Below are positions 18,239 through 20,339 of a DNA stretch of 20,339 nucleotides, piece by piece. Made by a program: the position numbers and the translations under genes. Positions within the stretch are counted from its first letter, which is position 1. The number at the start of each line of letters is the position of its first letter. Under the pieces are notes generated by a model, which was not told the DNA's origin, did no database searches, and saw only the letters and a program-made list of their open reading frames with translations. The stretch comes from an uncultured Alphaproteobacteria bacterium (lineage in GTDB: Bacteria; Pseudomonadota; Alphaproteobacteria; Puniceispirillales; Puniceispirillaceae), in NCBI GenBank assembly GCA_913042065.1, contig CAJWKB010000012.1, forward strand, positions 1-20,339, written 5' to 3'.

Positions 18239-18455
18239 TAGAATAAATCAGCATGATTTTTTACTTGGCATCATTTGATAGGAAAATTCTTTTTAAGGCC
18301 AGACATTCATTATGTCGCAGCTTTTTCCGACTGTTTCTTTAATTTTTATAAGGTTATTGACGTAGTTCCGCCTTTCTTGTCGGCCTGGTTATCTCTATTA
18401 CTAAAAGGAATGTAGTGGAATCACGCCGCGTCCTTGTTTTTGAAGGGTTTATCAT

Positions 18456-20276
18456 ATGTGTGGAATTGTAGGGGCTGTTGGCCTTGTCAATTGTGGTAAC
18501 ACGCTCCTTGACGCGCTGCGGCGGTTAGAATATCGCGGTTATGACAGTGCTGGCATTGTCACCCACAATGGTAGCGGTTTTGAAATCATCCGTTCGGTTG
18601 GCAAGCTGGCAAGTCTTGACAGTTTGATACGCAAAAAACCGCTTGGTGGTGATATTGGTATAGGCCATACACGCTGGGCCACGCACGGGGGTGTGTCCGA
18701 GGCAAATGCCCATCCGCATATCGCTGCCGAGCGTGTGGTGATCGTTCACAATGGCATCATTGAAAATCATCGCCACCTGCGTACACGTCTGGAACAGGCA
18801 GGCCATTTATTCAGTAGCGACACCGACAGTGAGGTATTAGCGCATCTTTTCGTCGAGGCTTTAGATGCCGGTCTGTCGCCAATTGAGGCGACTAAGTCTG
18901 TGCTGGCTGCGATTGAGGGAGCGTATGCTTTTGGGGCACTTGTCCGTGACTATAGCGACATGCTCATCGTCGCTCGGAATGCCTCGCCGCTAGCGATTGG
19001 TGTTGGCGATGACGCCAGCTTCATTGGTTCGGATGCTATTGCATTGGCCCATCTGACGCGGCGTGTTGTTTATCTCAAGGACAATGATTTTGCTTTCGTC
19101 AAAGCTGACGGCGTGGCGGTATTTGATGCTGATGGAGTGCCGGTCAACCGCGAGGAGGTCATTGTTGCCGCCAGCCAGGGCTTGGTCGACAAAGGCGGCT
19201 ATCGTCATTACATGGAAAAGGAAATACATGAACAGCCGGATGCTATTGCACATTCACTTGCGGCGATGACAGGGACCGATGGAAGGATTGCGGCGCCGAT
19301 GTCACGCGATCAGCTGCGGGACATAACCGGCATTGTCATGCTGGCTGCCGGAACTAGCTATTATGCGTCGCTGGTTGCGCGTTACTGGATTGAGGGATTA
19401 GCAAGGGTGCCAGTAACTTGTGAGATCGCTTCAGAATATCGATATCGCAAACCAGTCACAAGGAGCTTTTCTACGGCCATTGCCATTTCTCAGTCGGGTG
19501 AGAGCCTAGATACGCTAATGGCGATGCGCCATGCGGCCGAAAACGATTTGCAGACAGTTGGATTGGTCAACGTGCCAGAAAGCACTATTGCACGTGAGGC
19601 GGATTCTGTCATGCCAACGCGAGCCGGCCCGGAAATTGGCGTTGCCAGTACCAAAGCTTTTACCGCCCAGCTAACGGTTCTAATTAGCTTTGCAGTTGCC
19701 CTTGGGGAGGCAAGGGGGACGATCACGGCTCAACGTGCCGATGAAATTCAAACGCAGATTCAAGCATTGCCAGGATTAGTTGGCCAGGCGTTGACTTCCT
19801 TCGACTCCATTCGACCGATTGCGTATGACCTTGCTGGTGCCCGCTCAGCACTGTTTCTGGGGCGTGATGTGTTGTTCCCTTTGGCACTTGAAGGAGCGCT
19901 GAAATTGAAGGAGCTAAGCTATATTCATGCCGAGGGGTTTGCGTCTGGCGAGATGAAGCATGGTCCGATTGCGCTTATCGAGTATGGGCTGCCAGTGGTT
20001 GCCATGCTCTCGGCTGACGAGTTGCTTAGCAAGGCAATGAGCAATCTCCGCGAGGCAAGTGCTCGTGGGGGACAGATCATCCTACTTACCGAGGAAAGAG
20101 CATTGGCTGAGGTTGACTTTGCCAGCAATGTAATCACCGTGCCAGATGTTGACCCCCTGCTAGCACCGATTTTACTTGCAGTGCCGGCACAGATATTGGC
20201 GTATCTGACCGCTGTAGAAAAAGGAACGGATGTCGATCAGCCCCGCAATCTTGCTAAATCAGTTACCGTGGAGTAG
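18456..20276 (+). CDS. glmS: Glutamine-fructose-6-phosphate aminotransferase (isomerizing) GlmS
   Basis: GlmS makes glucosamine-6-phosphate from fructose-6-phosphate and glutamine, the entry step to UDP-GlcNAc. The 606 residues are the usual length. After the initiator Met, Cys2 (MCGIVGAVG) is the glutaminase nucleophile. The class II amidotransferase domain (about 1-220) has EYRGYDSAG, GHTRWATHGG, HNGIIENH and DTDSEV. Two SIS sugar-isomerase domains follow: the first with AAGTSYYAS and AISQSGESLDT, then STKAFTAQL; the second with LGRDVLFPLALEGALKLKEL, HAEGFASGEMKHGP and the typical end PRNLAKSVTVE. GAAGGG (18442-18447) is 8 bases before the ATG. It is divergent from glmU, which acts two steps later. 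Confidence 0.97.
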   Translation: MCGIVGAVGLVNCGNTLLDALRRLEYRGYDSAGIVTHNGSGFEIIRSVGKLASLDSLIRKKPLGGDIGIGHTRWATHGGVSEANAHPHIAAERVVIVHNGIIENHRHLRTRLEQAGHLFSSDTDSEVLAHLFVEALDAGLSPIEATKSVLAAIEGAYAFGALVRDYSDMLIVARNASPLAIGVGDDASFIGSDAIALAHLTRRVVYLKDNDFAFVKADGVAVFDADGVPVNREEVIVAASQGLVDKGGYRHYMEKEIHEQPDAIAHSLAAMTGTDGRIAAPMSRDQLRDITGIVMLAAGTSYYASLVARYWIEGLARVPVTCEIASEYRYRKPVTRSFSTAIAISQSGESLDTLMAMRHAAENDLQTVGLVNVPESTIAREADSVMPTRAGPEIGVASTKAFTAQLTVLISFAVALGEARGTITAQRADEIQTQIQALPGLVGQALTSFDSIRPIAYDLAGARSALFLGRDVLFPLALEGALKLKELSYIHAEGFASGEMKHGPIALIEYGLPVVAMLSADELLSKAMSNLREASARGGQIILLTEERALAEVDFASNVITVPDVDPLLAPILLAVPAQILAYLTAVEKGTDVDQPRNLAKSVTVE

Positions 20277-20339
20277 TTCGGAACGGACTTTTAAATTTAG
20301 AATCTGAGTATGCAAACTATCTCTTTTTTGAGGTAACAA

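Noticed and set aside
18233..18455. glmS ribozyme or riboswitch in the glmS upstream region
   Set aside because: The glmS ribozyme is known from Firmicutes; I see no matching core here and the region is simply AT-rich.

Overview
This window looks like a chromosomal housekeeping segment from an alphaproteobacterium of moderate GC content. A marine, SAR116/Puniceispirillum-like or Rhodospirillales-like lineage is my best guess. That guess rests on gene order (hflK-hflC-degP; miaA next to ilvB-ilvH-ilvC; mreB-mreC-mreD-PBP2-rodA) and on an alphaproteobacterial form of acetolactate synthase, not on any database search. I see no tRNA, rRNA, CRISPR array, insertion sequence, integrase or phage gene.

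Layout on the plus strand: (1) 1-3058 is a membrane and periplasm protein quality-control block. It holds the 3' part of hflK, then hflC one base later, then a DegP/Do-type protease behind two hairpins. A good terminator-like hairpin follows the protease at 3088-3116. (2) 3117-3640 has no intact gene but carries, on the minus strand, what reads as a decayed phosphoserine phosphatase (serB). Its C-terminal motifs are recognisable, it has an in-frame stop and internal loss, and its N-terminal half with the catalytic Asp is gone. (3) 3641-4627 is miaA. (4) 4946-8482 is a branched-chain amino acid block: ilvB and ilvH (acetolactate synthase large and small subunits) and ilvC. Both ilvB and ilvC are preceded by a short open frame that ends just before the Shine-Dalgarno sequence. 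(5) 8598-14171 is the rod-shape elongasome operon, mreB-mreC-mreD-PBP2-rodA, with very tight spacing and two 4-base overlaps. (6) 14305-15306 is an N-terminally short SbmA/BacA-like transporter.

The right end changes direction. hldE (15318-16757) and glmU (16786-18135) lie on the minus strand as a probable glmU-hldE transcription unit that converges on the SbmA-like gene with only 11 bp between stop codons. glmS (18456-20276) is divergent from glmU across an AT-rich gap of about 320 bp. GlmS makes glucosamine-6-phosphate and GlmU makes UDP-GlcNAc from glucosamine-1-phosphate, so both feed peptidoglycan and lipid A. HldE makes ADP-heptose precursors for LPS core. With the elongasome operon, about half of the window serves cell-envelope synthesis.

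I found no clearly new multi-gene system. The most useful points are the serB remnant, which also bears on where miaA starts; the short SbmA-like protein; a roughly 45-residue insertion in PBP2; the paired short frames before ilvB and ilvC; and a near-leaderless promoter arrangement at glmU.
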